Origin: CAYVOV01 sp964453525
GTDB taxonomy: Bacteria > Chloroflexota > Dehalococcoidia > Dehalococcoidales > UBA2162
Reading direction: 5' to 3'
Assembly: GCA_964453525.1 (NCBI GenBank)
Contig: CAYVOV010000008.1
Coordinates: 62,001-126,000 of the forward strand
Length of the DNA: 64,000 nucleotides
A program made the translations under genes and the position numbers. Below the pieces are notes generated by a model. That model worked only from the letters and a program-made list of their open reading frames with translations. It had not been told where the DNA came from and did no database searches. Of this stretch, positions 1 to 8,663 are shown piece after piece (the stretch's first letter is position 1; each line of letters begins with the position of its first letter).

Positions 1-96
1 GACGGTATCGATGAGGTCGTGATAATTAAAAACAACCGTGACGAGGGTCCGAATAAACGCAGTGAGAAAAGATTCGTCCGGGAGGAACTGTTATGA
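1..96 (+). CDS. pyrR: C-terminal end of PyrR-like pyrimidine regulator (partial)
   Basis: The window opens inside a reading frame that ends with TGA at 94-96. The visible tail contains DGIDEVVII followed by a charged end. A DGIDEV-type string near the C-terminus is common in PyrR, the UMP-responsive RNA-binding attenuator with uracil phosphoribosyltransferase fold. The stop overlaps the pyrB start (ATGA at 93-96), so the two genes are translationally coupled. PyrR directly before pyrB is a common bacterial order. Only about 31 residues are visible, so the identification rests on that short tail plus context. Confidence 0.6.
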   Translation, partial: DGIDEVVIIKNNRDEGPNKRSEKRFVREELL

Positions 97-1487
97 CTCT
101 GGAAAATAAGAGCCTGGTAACAATCGACGACCTTTCCGGTGGTGAGATTGAAGCAATATTTTCCCTGACGGATGAAATGGCAGAATCCATTGATAAACAG
201 TTAAATGTCTGTCAGGGTAAAATAATGGCAAGCCTCTTCTTTGAACCCAGCACGCGGACACGCTTATCCTTTGAGGCGGCAATGCACCGTCTCGGTGGTA
301 ACGTAATCGGCACTGTTGACATCGGTGCAACCTCGCTGGCGAAAGGCGAGAGTATCGCCGATATGGCGAAAGTCGTCGGTAGCTACGCCGATATTATTGT
401 CATCAGGCACCCCTGGGAGGGAACTGCCAGAGTGGTTGCCGAATACGCCGGAATACCGGTAATAAACGCCGGCGACGGGGGACACCAGCATCCCACACAG
501 ACTCTGTGTGACCTCTACACTCTCTATAAGGAAAGACAGACCATTAAGGGACTTAAGATTGCCCTCTGGGGCGACCTGAAGTACGGAAGGACTACCCATT
601 CGCTGATATTCGCCCTGGCCAAGTTCGGCGCCGATATCCTTTTTTGCCCCAGTCCCGGCCTTGAAGTGCCGGAGCACGTAATTCAGAAGCTCATTAAAGA
701 GTATGGCGGCGAACTGGAGAGGTACGGTTCCGTCGCTCAGGAAGTCAAAGGCAGTCCGTTTCCTCTGGACGCAATCTACACGACGCCAAGCAGCCCGCAC
801 CAACTGGCTATGATGCCGGATATTAGTCTGGAAATAGAACTGGAGGCTGGGGTAGATGCCCTGTATGTTACCAGGCCTCAGAAAGAAAGGTTCGCCGCCG
901 CCGAAGCAGGTAAGGAATCAAAGAGAGAATATCCGGTGGTTGATAAGAGTCTGCTTAAAGGAAAACCGTTTAGAAAATCACTGGTTATGCATCCTCTTCC
1001 CCGGGTTGATGAATTAGCCTATGAAGTTGATGCTGACCCGAGGAGTATGTATTTCAAACAGGCGGCAAGAGGGGTCCCGGTTAGAATGGCTCTGCTGGCG
1101 CTCTTTCTCGGTGCCAGAGAAGTTCCCGCCATAACCGAAGAATCTCCTGCCGGGGATACGGATTACCCCGTTTATAAACGGGAATCGGGAATCTTCTGTC
1201 CGAATCCAAGGTGTGTATCGACTCAGGAAACCGAAACAAAGTATCTCAGCCCTGAATTTAAAATCGTCGACCGCGAACCTTTGACACTGCGGTGCGTCTA
1301 TTGCGAACACGGTTTCGAGCCGAAATATGTCGCCAGTACTGACTGGCATGAAGGCAAAACGGCTACAAAAAAGTACCACAACGCTGGTAGTCACTGGGCA
1401 AAAATAATCAAACCGGAGAACCTGATTGTTTTCGGCTCGGCTAATGACGCTGAAGCTCAGGGTTTTAAGCCCAGCCACTACGCTTGA
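93..1487 (+). CDS. pyrB: Aspartate carbamoyltransferase with fused PyrI-type zinc domain and Ada-like tail
   Basis: The protein catalyses carbamoyl phosphate plus aspartate to carbamoyl-aspartate, the committed step of pyrimidine synthesis. Residues 1-345 form the catalytic chain, with carbamoyl-phosphate loop STRTR (53-57), HPTQTLCD (133-140) and HPLPR (300-304). At 464 residues it is about 150 longer than a normal catalytic chain. Residues 365-410 match the zinc domain of the regulatory chain PyrI: Cys369/374 (C-x4-C) and Cys401/404 (C-x2-C). The nucleotide-binding allosteric half of PyrI is absent. Residues 427-464 resemble an Ada-type metal-binding motif (YH...PENL.VF.S...AEA.GF.P), but the expected cysteines are replaced by Ser or lost. 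The gene overlaps pyrR and pyrC. Enzyme identity is certain; the tail's origin is inferred. Confidence 0.95.
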   Translation: MTLENKSLVTIDDLSGGEIEAIFSLTDEMAESIDKQLNVCQGKIMASLFFEPSTRTRLSFEAAMHRLGGNVIGTVDIGATSLAKGESIADMAKVVGSYADIIVIRHPWEGTARVVAEYAGIPVINAGDGGHQHPTQTLCDLYTLYKERQTIKGLKIALWGDLKYGRTTHSLIFALAKFGADILFCPSPGLEVPEHVIQKLIKEYGGELERYGSVAQEVKGSPFPLDAIYTTPSSPHQLAMMPDISLEIELEAGVDALYVTRPQKERFAAAEAGKESKREYPVVDKSLLKGKPFRKSLVMHPLPRVDELAYEVDADPRSMYFKQAARGVPVRMALLALFLGAREVPAITEESPAGDTDYPVYKRESGIFCPNPRCVSTQETETKYLSPEFKIVDREPLTLRCVYCEHGFEPKYVASTDWHEGKTATKKYHNAGSHWAKIIKPENLIVFGSANDAEAQGFKPSHYA

Positions 1488-2884
1488 GCATTATCTTGGA
1501 AAACAAAATATTGAGTGAAACCAGGCAAAAAATGATACCCCTACTCCTTCAGGGAGGTCGTATAATCGACCCTTCTCAGGGAATTGATGAAAAAAGCAAC
1601 CTGCTGATTACGGAAGGCAAAATATCATGGCTGGGCAAGGGACATATCGACCTGCCCCAATCTGATTTTTACGTTATTGACTGCCGGAGACTCATTGTCT
1701 GCCCCGGGTTTATCGACCTCCACTGTCATTTACGACAGCCGGGCTTCGAATACAAAGAGACTATTGCCACCGGGGCAAAAGCCGCCGCCAAAGGCGGCTT
1801 TTCTACTATCTGCTGTATGCCCAACACGGACCCGCCGCTGGATAACAGGGTTACCATTGACTACGTAAAAGGTGAAGCGGAAAAAGAAGGCAGAGTCCGC
1901 GTTCTACCCGCAGGCTGTATCACCAGGAATAGAAAAGGCAAAGAACTGGCTCCGCTGAGAGAACTGGCTTCGGCCGAAGTGGTCGGTTTCAGCGATGACG
2001 GTGACCCGGTGATGGATACGGAAATCATGCTTCAGGCAATGCGTGAGAGCAAGAATACCGGTTTACCGGTCATTGACCACTGTGAGCAGGCTGAAATGAC
2101 CCGGAACAGTGTTATGAACTCGGGGAGTGTTGCCTTGGAACTCGGGCTGGTCGGTATGCCGTCAGCAGCTGAATACATAATGGTAGACCGTGATATATCT
2201 CTGGCCAGGATAACCGGAGCGCATCTACACATCGCCCACGTCAGCACCAGAGAATCGGTGAATATAATCCGGCGAGCCAGGAAGCAGGGTGTCAGGGTGA
2301 CAGCTGAGGTCACACCGCACCACCTTACCCTGACTGAGGAAGAAGTTAGAGGATACAATGCCAACGCTAAAGTGAATCCACCCCTGCGAAGACAATATGA
2401 CATTCGGGCTTTGATTAATGGTCTCAAGGATAACACTATCGATGCTATTGCCACTGACCACGCTCCCCACTCCGAGGCCGAAAAGAATCTTGGATTCGAC
2501 CTAGCTCCATTCGGCATCAGCGGCTTCGAGACAGCCTTTGGCAGTCTGATGGGCCTGGTACATAACGGAGAGCTATCCCTGACAGCCCTCATATCCAAAC
2601 TGACCTGTGAGCCTGCCCGAATTATCGGCAATAAATACGGAAAGCTGGGAACACTGGCAATTGGAGCACCGGCTGATATCACCATCTTCGACCCTAAAAA
2701 AGAATGGGTTGTCGATACCAGAGATTTTGCATCGAAGGGTAAAAATACTCCCCTGGAAGGTGCCAGCCTGAAAGGCAAGGTGATGGCTACTGTATACAGC
2801 GGAAACCTTATCTATAAAGATGACTCAATAAACCTTGAAGAAAATAAAGAGTCGGTGAAATCAAGCCAGCAAACAACGAAATAA
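1484..2884 (+). CDS. pyrC: Dihydroorotase
   Basis: Cyclises carbamoyl-aspartate to dihydroorotate, the third step of UMP synthesis. It is a type I amidohydrolase. The metal-binding DLHCHLR motif is at about residues 78-84, PHHL in the middle, and TDHAPHSEAEK near residue 325 supplies the catalytic Asp. The TTG at 1484 overlaps the pyrB stop and suggests coupling. An in-frame ATG at 1532 is the main alternative; no strong Shine-Dalgarno sequence separates the two, so the first 16 residues are uncertain. The length of about 450-466 residues fits the family. Downstream, a family-A repeat separates it from carA. Confidence 0.95.
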   Translation: MSIILENKILSETRQKMIPLLLQGGRIIDPSQGIDEKSNLLITEGKISWLGKGHIDLPQSDFYVIDCRRLIVCPGFIDLHCHLRQPGFEYKETIATGAKAAAKGGFSTICCMPNTDPPLDNRVTIDYVKGEAEKEGRVRVLPAGCITRNRKGKELAPLRELASAEVVGFSDDGDPVMDTEIMLQAMRESKNTGLPVIDHCEQAEMTRNSVMNSGSVALELGLVGMPSAAEYIMVDRDISLARITGAHLHIAHVSTRESVNIIRRARKQGVRVTAEVTPHHLTLTEEEVRGYNANAKVNPPLRRQYDIRALINGLKDNTIDAIATDHAPHSEAEKNLGFDLAPFGISGFETAFGSLMGLVHNGELSLTALISKLTCEPARIIGNKYGKLGTLAIGAPADITIFDPKKEWVVDTRDFASKGKNTPLEGASLKGKVMATVYSGNLIYKDDSINLEENKESVKSSQQTTK

Positions 2885-2913
2885 CGAAGTAAAGGTTTAA
2901 GAAAAAATGGTCC

Positions 2914-3078
2914 TTCTCAATCTTAGTTGGAGACCCTTCGACAAGCTCACCATGAGCGGGAATAGATACCGCTCATGGTGAGCCGTTAGCCTGTCCTGAG
3001 CGAAGCCGAAGGAAACCATAGCGGCGAAAGAAACATAGATATTCATTGTTGTCTGTGCAACCATGATTAAGTAAAAGG
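2914..3078. repeat. Family A short inverted-repeat element, copy 1
   Basis: This copy sits between pyrC and carA. It begins CTCAATCTTAGTTGG (2916) and ends CAACCATGATTAAG (to 3071); these are imperfect inverted repeats of each other. Inside lie ACCCTTCGACAAGCTCA and an arm pair around CCGCTCATGGTGAG, so the transcript would fold strongly. The same element recurs at 10611, 17571 and 20195. It encodes no protein, so it looks like a MITE-type non-autonomous element. Confidence 0.8.
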
Positions 3079-3116
3079 GGAAAAATATAAAAAGGAGTAG
3101 GAATAAGTCTAACAAC

Positions 3117-4211
3117 ATGGCTAAAGAAGCAATACTGGTCATTGAAGACGGTACGGTTTATAATGGCTACTCATTCGGCGCTGAGGCGGAAACATCCGGC
3201 GAAGTAGTCTTTAATACCAGCATGACCGGTTACCAGGAAATTCTAACCGACCCCTCATACGCCGGTCAGATAGTCGTCCCCACTTACCCGCTAATCGGCA
3301 ACTACGGCACTAACGACCTCGATGTAGAATCGAGGAAAATCCAGGTGCGGGGTTTCGTGGTGAGAGAAGAATGCCTAGAACCCAACCATTACCTTAACAG
3401 TAAAACAATTCACCAGTATCTGGCTGAAAGCGGCATCACCGGAATCTACGGAGTTGACACTCGCGCCATTACCAGAAAGCTGCGCACGGCAGGGGTGATG
3501 ATGGGAATCATAACTACCGGTAAGACTCCGGAGGAAGCGCTCACCGAGTTGAAAAAAGCGCCCGATTACGGTTCGATTGACTTCATCAGCCAGGTAACAA
3601 CCGAGGAGCTTTATCAATGGAAACATGGAACCGGTAATGAAAATCCCGTCCATAACATAGTAGCCTTCGACTGCGGACTCAAATATAACATTCTGCGCCT
3701 GCTGAGCAGTATGGGCTGTTCCGTAACCGTAGTGCCCTGCACAACCACCGCCGGTGAAATCCTGGCACTGAATCCCGACGGAATCCTGCTTTCACCCGGA
3801 CCCGGCGACCCAAGAATTCTTGATTACGCCGTTGAAACGGTGAGGGAACTGGCGGGTAAAAAGCCGATTATGGGTATCTGCCTGGGAAACCAGCTTATCG
3901 CCCTCGCCTTCGGAGCCCGTATATTCAAGCTCAAGTTCGGACACCGGGGCGGTAACCACCCCGTTAAGGACCTGAACAATGATAAAGTTTACATAACCGC
4001 ACAGAATCACGGTTATGCAGTTGACCCTGATACAGTCCATAACGGCCTGGAGGTAAGCCATATCAATCTTAATGACGGCACGGTTGAAGGCATCCGGCAT
4101 AAAGAACTGCCCATCTTCGCCATCCAGTACCACTCCGAGGCTTCCCCCGGTCCCCTGGATAGCACCTACCTCTTCGAGGACTTTATAAAGATGATTGAGG
4201 ATAATAAGTGA
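3117..4211 (+). CDS. carA: Carbamoyl-phosphate synthase small (glutaminase) subunit
   Basis: Hydrolyses glutamine and passes ammonia to the large subunit CarB for carbamoyl phosphate synthesis, feeding PyrB and arginine synthesis. The N-terminal half is the CarA-specific domain (FNTSMTGYQE near residue 33). The C-terminal half is a class I glutamine amidotransferase with nucleophile Cys255 in GICLGNQ and His339/Glu341 in QYHSEAS. The 364-residue length is normal. carB does not follow directly: two unrelated ORFs, at 4292 and 4742, separate the subunit genes, which are normally adjacent. Confidence 0.97.
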   Translation: MAKEAILVIEDGTVYNGYSFGAEAETSGEVVFNTSMTGYQEILTDPSYAGQIVVPTYPLIGNYGTNDLDVESRKIQVRGFVVREECLEPNHYLNSKTIHQYLAESGITGIYGVDTRAITRKLRTAGVMMGIITTGKTPEEALTELKKAPDYGSIDFISQVTTEELYQWKHGTGNENPVHNIVAFDCGLKYNILRLLSSMGCSVTVVPCTTTAGEILALNPDGILLSPGPGDPRILDYAVETVRELAGKKPIMGICLGNQLIALAFGARIFKLKFGHRGGNHPVKDLNNDKVYITAQNHGYAVDPDTVHNGLEVSHINLNDGTVEGIRHKELPIFAIQYHSEASPGPLDSTYLFEDFIKMIEDNK

Positions 4212-4291
4212 TAATAGGAACAATTAGTAATGATTCTTCTCTCTTTTGTAAAGGGAGAGTGAGAGGGATTTCAAAGAGAGGGGTGAGGTAG

Positions 4292-4657
4292 ATGAATGAA
4301 AAGGAGTGGTTCAAACAGGTAGACAAATTAAAAAGACAGTTCGACAAAATTAATGCAGAATGGCAAAAAGCGGTGGCAAGTGGTAGGTCTCACAAGATGT
4401 TGTCGGCAATTAGCAGGGTGGAGAAGGAGATGCCTACGTTGCTTGAGAGGCTAGAATCTTTAAGTCCACCACAGGATGGGGAGTGGGATGAGTCGTGGAA
4501 GTATTTCATCGAAGGACTGAAAGGCTATTTACTGGCATGTCGCACTTACTGGAACGGATTTTTGCATGATGATGAACCAGCTATTAAGCATGCAATTGGG
4601 CATATGGAAAAGTCAGGAAAATTGCTTGAGAAAGCCAGAAAAATAGTTGAATTGTGA
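4292..4657 (+). CDS. Unknown 121-residue alpha-helical protein inserted between carA and carB
   Basis: I do not recognise this family. The protein is rich in Lys, Glu and Leu and is predicted mostly helical, with no signal peptide, membrane segment or cysteine pair. A plausible Shine-Dalgarno (GGGGTGAGG) lies just before ATG 4292. The upstream leader at 4261-4291 is nearly repeated at 4710-4736 before the next ORF, suggesting that both arrived or were duplicated together. Its position inside a pyrimidine operon, next to a HEPN-like gene, suggests accessory cargo rather than a metabolic role; a partner or antitoxin role is possible but unsupported. Confidence 0.65.
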   Translation: MNEKEWFKQVDKLKRQFDKINAEWQKAVASGRSHKMLSAISRVEKEMPTLLERLESLSPPQDGEWDESWKYFIEGLKGYLLACRTYWNGFLHDDEPAIKHAIGHMEKSGKLLEKARKIVEL

Positions 4658-4709
4658 GTAATTAATAGGAATGAACAGTTAAGGAGGAAACAAAAAATAC
4701 AAGGAGTCC

Positions 4710-4736
4710 GAGAGGGATTTCAGGGGGAGTGAGGTA
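4710..4736 (+). repeat. Repeated leader before the second inserted ORF
   Basis: The string GAGAGGGATTTCA followed by a purine-rich GGGAGTGAGGTA occurs here. In slightly different form it also occurs at 4261-4291, directly before the 121-residue ORF. Both end in a GAGGTA that can serve as a ribosome-binding site. The GGGTGAGGTA part also resembles the right end of family B repeats (10561 and 31454). Confidence 0.5.
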
Positions 4737-4741
4737 AAAAG

Positions 4742-5383
4742 GTGAAAGACGAAAGATTTGAAAAGATACGCGAAGGCATTTATCAGGAACTTTTAAAGGC
4801 AAATCTTCATTTTAAAACATACTGGGAAATCTATGCTGCTCCAAAGGATATCGCAAAAATCAGAAATGTTTATCTCACCTTCTTTGTATTAACAATGCGG
4901 AGTCACAATGACCGTTTTTGCATCGCAGTTCACAATATTACCAAACCAGCTACAGATACTGCTAACTTTACTAAACTATTTAATTATATAAAAAGCAACA
5001 AAAACCTAAAAATAATCTTTAATTTAAAAGAAATTAAAGAATGGGAGGAAACCATCAAATCCCATACTTCCCTTATTGAAAGAATAGCGATTATTAGAAA
5101 CCAATATGTGGCACATAATCAACTTACAAAGAAGCACCTAAACGAAGAAACTACTTACAAATATGAAGAAGGAGAAAAACTACTAATAGACTTAAATAAT
5201 ATCCTGAATAAAGTGTCTTACAAATACGACCACTCTAGATATTCGAAAGACGAGACAAAACTTTTTCATGTCAGTCCAAGTCTTAATGTAGAAGATATGT
5301 TACGTAACTTGACAGAACATCGTAATGACCGGACAAAAAAAGCAAGAGAAGCATTTAAGAAGGCTCGAAACAGCCGTGATTGA
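4742..5383 (+). CDS. HEPN/AbiU2-like protein inserted in the pyrimidine operon
   Basis: This is a 213-residue helical protein with IRNQYVAH at 118-125, a match to the R-x(4-6)-H signature of HEPN domains. HEPN domains include RNases of abortive-infection and toxin-antitoxin systems; the surrounding helices resemble AbiU2-type HEPN proteins. The start is GTG 4742 behind GAGGT. The base composition is visibly more AT-rich than the flanking car genes, consistent with transfer. The stop at 5383 lies 22 bases before the carB start, so it is probably co-transcribed with carB. The RNase role is family knowledge; a nuclease activity here is inferred. Confidence 0.65.
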   Translation: MKDERFEKIREGIYQELLKANLHFKTYWEIYAAPKDIAKIRNVYLTFFVLTMRSHNDRFCIAVHNITKPATDTANFTKLFNYIKSNKNLKIIFNLKEIKEWEETIKSHTSLIERIAIIRNQYVAHNQLTKKHLNEETTYKYEEGEKLLIDLNNILNKVSYKYDHSRYSKDETKLFHVSPSLNVEDMLRNLTEHRNDRTKKAREAFKKARNSRD

Positions 5384-5405
5384 ACTCAACTCAGGAGACA
5401 AATAT

Positions 5406-8400
5406 TTGACCACTAAACCCTCTAAAGTCTTAATCATAGGTAGTGGCCCTATAATAATCGGGCAGGCGGCGGAGTTTGATTATGCCGGTACTCAGGCGTG
5501 CAAGGCAATGCGGGAGGAAGGGGTGACCTCGGTGCTGGTTAATTCCAATCCGGCGACGATTATGACTGATGAGGATATCGCCGACGTTGTTTATATAGAA
5601 CCGCTGACGGTGGAGATGGTCACCCGCATCATTGAGCGGGAAAGGCCGGACGGCCTGCTGCCCACCCTCGGCGGCCAGACCGGGCTTAACCTGGCGGTTG
5701 ACCTTGCCAATGCCGGTGTTCTTGATAAATACAATGTCAGGTCGCTGGGAACGCCGATTCAGACAATAAGGATGGCTGAGGACAGGGAGCTCTTCAAACA
5801 GATGCTGCTTGATATCGGAGAGCCGGTGCCGAAAAGCAAGACTGTAAACAGCCTGAAAGAAGCCAGGAAAGTAGCCAGGGAGATTGGACTGCCACTGGTA
5901 ATCCGCCCCGCTTATACCCTAGGCGGCACCGGCGGAGGTTTTGCCACCACGATGAAAGAACTTAACCAGGTGGTCACCACCGGGCTGTCCACCAGCCCGA
6001 TTCACCAGGTGCTGCTCGAGCAATCGGTGGTGGGCTGGAAGGAAATCGAGTACGAGGTGATGCGGGATGCCGCCAATACCTGCATTACCGTCTGCAATAT
6101 GGAAAATATCGACCCGATGGGAGTGCATACCGGGGACAGTATTGTTGTCGCTCCCAGCCAGACACTGACAAACAAAGAGTACCAGTTGCTCAGGACAGCA
6201 TCGCTTAAGATAATCCGCGCCCTGGGTATAGAGGGCGGCTGCAACGTCCAGCTTGCACTGGACCCCTATAGCAATAAATACTATGTAATAGAGGTAAACC
6301 CCCGGGTCAGCCGCAGCTCGGCGCTGGCAAGCAAAGCTACCGGCTACCCGATTGCCCGGGTCGCCGCCAAGATAGCCGTCGGCAAGCGCCTCGATGAAAT
6401 CCCCAATGCCGTTACCGGTAAAACAATGGCTTCTTTCGAGCCGGCGCTTGACTACCTGGTGGTCAAGATTCCCCGCTGGCCGTTTGATAAATTCGCCTCC
6501 GGGGACAGGATTCTGGGCACCCAGATGAAAGCCACCGGGGAGGTAATGGCTATTGACCGTTCCTTCGAGGCTGCCCTGCAAAAAGCGGTACGGTCGCTTG
6601 AGTTCGGCAACAGGTCGCTGCTCTGGGAAGACAGGCAGTGGGAGCTCGGAACGAACATCAACTCGTATCCGCTCGCCCCCAATGACCTGAGACTGTGGGC
6701 TCTGATGGCGGCTCTCAGGAGAGGAATAACCACCAAAGCACTGTCCGAGCACACCAAGATAGACCTCTGGTTCCTTGATAAGCTACAGAACATAATCGAT
6801 ATGGAGAAAAGGCTGCTCTCCGAGACACTGACGCCCGAACTGCTGAAGCAGTCGAAGAGACTTGGTTTCTCCGACGAGCAGATCGGCACACTTGCTGACA
6901 GGCTATCCGAGCAGGTAAGAGTGCTCCGGCACCAGTGGAATATACGTCCCGTCTACAAGATGGTGGACACCTGCGCCGCCGAGTTTGATGCAGCTACCCC
7001 GTATTTCTACAGTACCTACGAGCAGGAAAATGAAGCCAGCCCGATAAAAGAGAATAAAGCAGTTGTTATCGGTAGCGGACCGATTCGTATCGGCCAGGGA
7101 ATCGAATTCGATTATTGCAGCGTTCACTCGGCCTGGGCTTTACAGGAAGCCGGTTTCAAGAGCATAATGGTCAATTCAAACCCGGAAACGGTATCCACGG
7201 ATTTCGATACCAGCAGCCGGCTATATTTCGAAGCCCTGGACGAAGAAAGCCTGCGGGATATCATTGAGAACGAGGGCGGCCAGAATCTGCCTGCATACTC
7301 AGGCGATACCCTGCCCTCCTCGATAGTCCAATTCGGCGGTCAGACAGCAATAAACCTGGCCAATCCGCTGTTCCACAGCAATCTGCCCATAATGGGCTCC
7401 AGCGCCGACGTTATTGACCTGGCTGAAGACCGGAAGCGATTTGAAAACTTCCTCAGTGAGCTTGGTATTCCCCAGCCTCCGGGAGCTGGAGTAACCAATC
7501 TCGATGAGGCACTCAATACCGCCAGGCTTATCGGTTATCCGGTGCTGGTGCGTCCCAGTTACGTGCTTGGCGGCAGGGCAATGGAAATCGTCCATGACGC
7601 CAGCGAACTTATCCGCTATATGAGCCTGGCCATGGAAATTGCTGAAAAGCATCCCATCCTCATCGATAAATACATCGAGGGAAAGGAAGTAGAAGTGGAC
7701 GCGGTATGTGACGGAGAGACAGTCCTTGTACCCGGAATTATGGAGCATATCGAGCGTGCCGGAGTCCACAGCGGCGATTCAATGGCCGTCTACCCCGGAG
7801 TAAACCTTACCGAAGAAGAGGTAAATACAATAATCGATTACACAATCCGGATAGGGCTCGGACTAAAAGTTAAAGGACTGATGAACATCCAGTTCGTTAT
7901 CATGCCCGGTGACACCGACGGTGAATCATCAGTTTTCGTCCTGGAGGTAAATCCCCGGGCAAGCCGCACCATCCCGTTTATCTCCAAGGTTACCGGTGTG
8001 CCAATGGTTAATGTGGCAACAAAGGTTATGCTCGGCAACAACCTGAAGAGACAGGGGTATAAAAGCGGACTCTGGAAAAAGCAGAAATTGATAGGTATAA
8101 AAGCCCCGGTTTTTTCGATGTCGAAGCTGGCTGGCGTTGATACCTATCTCGGACCAGAAATGAAGTCCACCGGCGAAGTGATGGGGATTGATTATACGTT
8201 TGAAGCTGCCCTGGCAAAAGCTATCCAGGCTGCCGGATTAATGCTGCCACCCCAGGGTGCAATATTGCTGAGTGTTGCTGATAGAGACAAGCCAGAAGCC
8301 CTGCCAATAATCAGAAAGCTGGACTCACTGGGTTACAAGCTTTACGCTACCGAGGGTACGGCAGCCATGATTGATGCGGCAAATATGCCGGTAAAACTGA

Positions 8401-8663
8401 TAAGTAAAAAGCTGAGTGAAGGTCATCCCAACGTGGTCGATGTTATTAACCGGGGAACAGTCAATGGAGTGCTCAATACTATCACCGGTGGGAGAGTCGC
8501 TCTCAGGGACGGATTTTACATCCGGCGGGCGGCGGCAGAAAGGCGTATTCCCTGTTTTACCTCGCTGGATACTGCCCGTGCCGCAGTAGACGCTCTGGAG
8601 AACGGAAGCCAGGCTTACGATGTGCAACCTCTGCCCGCATATCGCGAAAAGGGGCAGCAATGA
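5406..8663 (+). CDS. carB: Carbamoyl-phosphate synthase large subunit
   Basis: Makes carbamoyl phosphate from bicarbonate, ammonia (from CarA) and two ATP. The two homologous ATP-grasp halves are visible: each opens with a GSGPI.IGQ.xEFDY motif, and each contains the glycine-rich YxLGG loop and EVNPR. A C-terminal MGS-like allosteric domain follows. The open frame reaches back to 5325, but TTG 5406 is preferred: it has AGGAG at 5393-5397 with 8-base spacing, and the family N-terminus (KVLIIGSGP) begins just after. The upstream extension overlaps the HEPN-like gene. The length of about 1085 residues is normal. The stop overlaps the pyrK start. Confidence 0.97.
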   Translation: MTTKPSKVLIIGSGPIIIGQAAEFDYAGTQACKAMREEGVTSVLVNSNPATIMTDEDIADVVYIEPLTVEMVTRIIERERPDGLLPTLGGQTGLNLAVDLANAGVLDKYNVRSLGTPIQTIRMAEDRELFKQMLLDIGEPVPKSKTVNSLKEARKVAREIGLPLVIRPAYTLGGTGGGFATTMKELNQVVTTGLSTSPIHQVLLEQSVVGWKEIEYEVMRDAANTCITVCNMENIDPMGVHTGDSIVVAPSQTLTNKEYQLLRTASLKIIRALGIEGGCNVQLALDPYSNKYYVIEVNPRVSRSSALASKATGYPIARVAAKIAVGKRLDEIPNAVTGKTMASFEPALDYLVVKIPRWPFDKFASGDRILGTQMKATGEVMAIDRSFEAALQKAVRSLEFGNRSLLWEDRQWELGTNINSYPLAPNDLRLWALMAALRRGITTKALSEHTKIDLWFLDKLQNIIDMEKRLLSETLTPELLKQSKRLGFSDEQIGTLADRLSEQVRVLRHQWNIRPVYKMVDTCAAEFDAATPYFYSTYEQENEASPIKENKAVVIGSGPIRIGQGIEFDYCSVHSAWALQEAGFKSIMVNSNPETVSTDFDTSSRLYFEALDEESLRDIIENEGGQNLPAYSGDTLPSSIVQFGGQTAINLANPLFHSNLPIMGSSADVIDLAEDRKRFENFLSELGIPQPPGAGVTNLDEALNTARLIGYPVLVRPSYVLGGRAMEIVHDASELIRYMSLAMEIAEKHPILIDKYIEGKEVEVDAVCDGETVLVPGIMEHIERAGVHSGDSMAVYPGVNLTEEEVNTIIDYTIRIGLGLKVKGLMNIQFVIMPGDTDGESSVFVLEVNPRASRTIPFISKVTGVPMVNVATKVMLGNNLKRQGYKSGLWKKQKLIGIKAPVFSMSKLAGVDTYLGPEMKSTGEVMGIDYTFEAALAKAIQAAGLMLPPQGAILLSVADRDKPEALPIIRKLDSLGYKLYATEGTAAMIDAANMPVKLISKKLSEGHPNVVDVINRGTVNGVLNTITGGRVALRDGFYIRRAAAERRIPCFTSLDTARAAVDALENGSQAYDVQPLPAYREKGQQ

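Noticed and set aside
5325..5405. Upstream extension of carB from ATG 5325
   Set aside because: It overlaps the HEPN-like gene and lacks a Shine-Dalgarno sequence; TTG 5406 has AGGAG at proper spacing and fits the family N-terminus.
5919..6752. 277-codon minus-strand ORF
   Set aside because: It is antisense to carB, whose motifs are unmistakable; long shadow frames are common in GC-moderate coding DNA.
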